12,197 nt of DNA from Actinomycetota bacterium (GTDB taxonomy: Bacteria > Actinomycetota > Thermoleophilia > Gaiellales > Gaiellaceae): positions 1 through 12,197 of the forward strand of contig JAFAIV010000059.1 of NCBI GenBank assembly GCA_019236545.1, written 5' to 3'. Positions 10,493 through 12,197 of the stretch are shown one piece after another; position 1 is the first letter of the stretch; each line of letters opens with the position of its first letter. The position numbers were made by a program, and so were the translations under genes. The notes under the pieces were generated by a model that saw only the letters and a program-made list of their open reading frames with translations, was not told the DNA's origin and ran no database searches.

Positions 10493-12197
10493 CTAAAAGG
10501 TCCGGATCCTTGTCGATCTTTCGACACGGTTCTTCCCAAGCCTCTTCGCCTCGTACAGGGCCCGATCGGCCGCGGCGAAGAGGGCCCGTTCCCCGTCATT
10601 TGGCTGCAGCTGGGCCACTCCGAAGCTGCAGGTGACGCCGAATGCGGCCCCGTCCCGGCCGTGGAAGGAGCGCTCCGCCAGGGAGGCCCGGACCCGCTCG
10701 GCCAGCTGCACGCCGCCGTCCGCATCCGTCCCCGGGAGAAGGAGGACGAACTCCTCCCCGCCCCACCGGCCGGCGAGGTCGGCCTCGCGCGCCGTGAGGC
10801 GGAGGATGGTGGCGAACTCGCGCAGGACGTCATCGCCGAGGGCGTGCCCGTGGCGGTCGTTGACGGCCTTGAAGTCGTCGAGGTCGGCGACGACGAGCGT
10901 GAAGGGGGCGCCGAGGCGGTCGGCGCGGGAGATCTCCTGCGCGAGCGCGTCCTCGCACTGCCGCCGGTTGGCGATGCCGGTGACCCCGTCCACGAGCGCC
11001 TGCTCCTCGACGATCGCGTGCAGGCGCGCGCTCTCGAGCGCGAACGACGCCTGCGACAAGAGCGAGGCGGCGGTGATCCGGTCCTCGTCGTCGAACGTGC
11101 CACGCAGCGCGAGCGTGCCGAACGTCTGCCTCCCGACCGTGAGTGCGTACTCGAGCGTCTCGCCCTCGGCGTGCGGATTGCCGGCGGTGGCGACGTTGCC
11201 GTCGGTGCGCAGCTCCGCGTACTCGGCGCCGGTCGCCTCCACCGCCGTATCGACGACGACCCGGAGGAGCTGTTCCGTGTCGGTCGCGCCGAGCGCGTCG
11301 CCGAAGCGGTCGATGGCGAGGCGGAGGCGCGTGCGTTCGGCGTCGAGCTCGGCGAGACGCGACTCGAGCTGATCTGCCATCTCGTTGAAGGCGGCGCCGA
11401 GGTCGGCGAACTCGTCGCGGCCGTGCACGGCGACGCGTTCGTCGAGGCGGCCCTGCGCGATCGCGTGCGCGGCGTCGGCGAATCCACGAAGCGCGCGCAC
11501 GATCGAGCGCCCCTCGAGGAACGCGACCGCGGCGACGAGCAAGACGGCGCCGAGCAGCCCCAGGAGCAGGCGGTCGCGGCTCGACGCCTCCGCGCTGTCG
11601 ATCGTCGACTGCGGCGTGAGCACGGCGAAGCGCAGATCCGGACTGTCCGGGAGCGAAGGCGCTGCGAGCGCGCGGTACTGCGCGCCGCCGACGGAGACGA
11701 CGGCGACACGACCGGGCGTGAGCGCCAGGACGCCGTGCAGCGTCGGCGCTGCGGCGACGATGCGCGTCCCGTCGACGAGCGCGAGACGATCGCTCGTCTC
11801 CAGTCCTGCTGCACTGCGCAGCGAGAGGATGAACGATGTGTTCAGCGGGACCGACGCGATGACGGTGCCGGCGAGCCCGTGCGTCGTGATCACGTCCGCC
11901 TCCCGGCGAATGGCGAGGGACGGCGCGCGGCCGACGCGGAAGTGCGGCCCCACCACGGTGAGGCCCGGCGGCAGGAGCGCGGCGACGGCGCTGCGGTCGC
12001 GGCGCTCGAGCGCGACCTGGAACGCGCGCGTCTTCGCCAGGCGCTCGGCCCCGTTCGCGGCGACCGAGGCCCGGTCCTCGTAGCCGGTGAGCGCCACGCG
12101 GAGGCCGGCCTGGAGCCGCGTGTCCACCCGGTGCTGCTCGCTCTGGCCGTACGCGGACGTGAAGCCCCACAGGACCGCCCCCGCGGGCAGCAGCGAG
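10493..12197 (-). CDS. Membrane diguanylate cyclase (sensor-TM-HAMP-GAF-GGDEF), 5' end missing
   Basis: The frame is open to the window edge, so the N-terminus is missing; 567 residues are visible. The GTG at 12127 should not be taken as the start, because the upstream in-frame residues (SLLPAGAVLWGFTSAYGQSEQHR) look like the end of a first membrane helix. A periplasmic sensor region follows, possibly CACHE/CHASE-like. Then come TM2 (RLLLGLLGAVLLVAAVAFLEG), a HAMP linker (RALRGFADAAHAIAQGRLDERV...), a GAF-like domain and C-terminal GGDEF. The active site GGEEF is intact (10748-10762). The I-site READ (10778-10789) is exactly five residues upstream, so product inhibition is expected. It makes c-di-GMP from GTP in response to an outside signal. 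Confidence 0.92.
   Translation of the reverse strand, partial: SLLPAGAVLWGFTSAYGQSEQHRVDTRLQAGLRVALTGYEDRASVAANGAERLAKTRAFQVALERRDRSAVAALLPPGLTVVGPHFRVGRAPSLAIRREADVITTHGLAGTVIASVPLNTSFILSLRSAAGLETSDRLALVDGTRIVAAAPTLHGVLALTPGRVAVVSVGGAQYRALAAPSLPDSPDLRFAVLTPQSTIDSAEASSRDRLLLGLLGAVLLVAAVAFLEGRSIVRALRGFADAAHAIAQGRLDERVAVHGRDEFADLGAAFNEMADQLESRLAELDAERTRLRLAIDRFGDALGATDTEQLLRVVVDTAVEATGAEYAELRTDGNVATAGNPHAEGETLEYALTVGRQTFGTLALRGTFDDEDRITAASLLSQASFALESARLHAIVEEQALVDGVTGIANRRQCEDALAQEISRADRLGAPFTLVVADLDDFKAVNDRHGHALGDDVLREFATILRLTAREADLAGRWGGEEFVLLLPGTDADGGVQLAERVRASLAERSFHGRDGAAFGVTCSFGVAQLQPNDGERALFAAADRALYEAKRLGKNRVERSTRIRTF

Noticed and set aside
12125..12127. GTG at 12127 as the true start of the membrane diguanylate cyclase.
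   Set aside because: The frame continues upstream to the window edge with a hydrophobic segment that fits the first membrane helix needed for a periplasmic sensor, so the gene is cut by the window.
1..12197. CRISPR array, insertion sequence, toxin-antitoxin pair or known anti-phage system.
   Set aside because: No spaced direct repeats, no transposase motifs with terminal repeats, and no recognisable defence proteins were seen on either strand.

Overview
The window is very GC-rich, with strong G/C at third codon positions, frequent GTG/TTG starts, compact gene packing, several leaderless-type promoters (TANNNT six bases before the start codon), U-tract-less hairpin terminators and an actinobacterial-type UdgX. 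Together these point to an actinobacterium. A deep-branching Thermoleophilia/Solirubrobacterales-like lineage is my guess, because of the c-di-GMP multi-domain architectures, but this is inference and not shown by a marker gene. It reads as ordinary chromosome: I see no transposase, phage gene, CRISPR array or clear integration scar.

Left third (1-3924), protein handling. A YjbQ/UPF0047 protein (minus) is divergent from an M3-like zinc metallopeptidase (plus); they share a 20-bp gap in which one symmetric -10 element appears to serve both. A hairpin terminator separates the peptidase from a convergent Hsp20 small heat-shock gene. Hsp20 has a near-perfect housekeeping promoter overlapped by a degenerate HspR-type inverted repeat. 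Divergent from hsp20 is a plus-strand unit: rhomboid intramembrane protease, a minimal zincin overlapping it by 4 bp, and a small charged helical protein. Three proteases of different classes plus a chaperone lie within about 3.2 kb.

Middle (3925-6646). A 211-bp gap holds two strong hairpins, one with a perfect 16-bp stem, followed by tRNA-Ala(UGC). After it comes an orphan 7-TM/GAF sensor histidine kinase, followed 4 bases later by a coiled-coil protein with a Pro-rich tail; no response regulator is visible.

Right half (6643-12197), c-di-GMP signalling flanking a DNA repair gene. A minus-strand GAF-GGDEF-GAF-GAF-HD-GYP protein converges on the coiled-coil gene with overlapping stop codons. 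Divergent from it is udgX, a uracil-DNA glycosylase of the covalent-trapping type with its diagnostic KRRIH loop. A hairpin terminator separates udgX from a convergent small acidic protein of unknown function. Upstream of that, on the same minus strand, is a membrane diguanylate cyclase (periplasmic sensor-TM-HAMP-GAF-GGDEF) whose 5' end lies beyond the window.

I do not see a clear new multi-gene system. The best leads are the udgX locus, the bidirectional leaderless promoter, the hsp20 operator, the variant HD-GYP metal site and the orphan kinase/coiled-coil pair.
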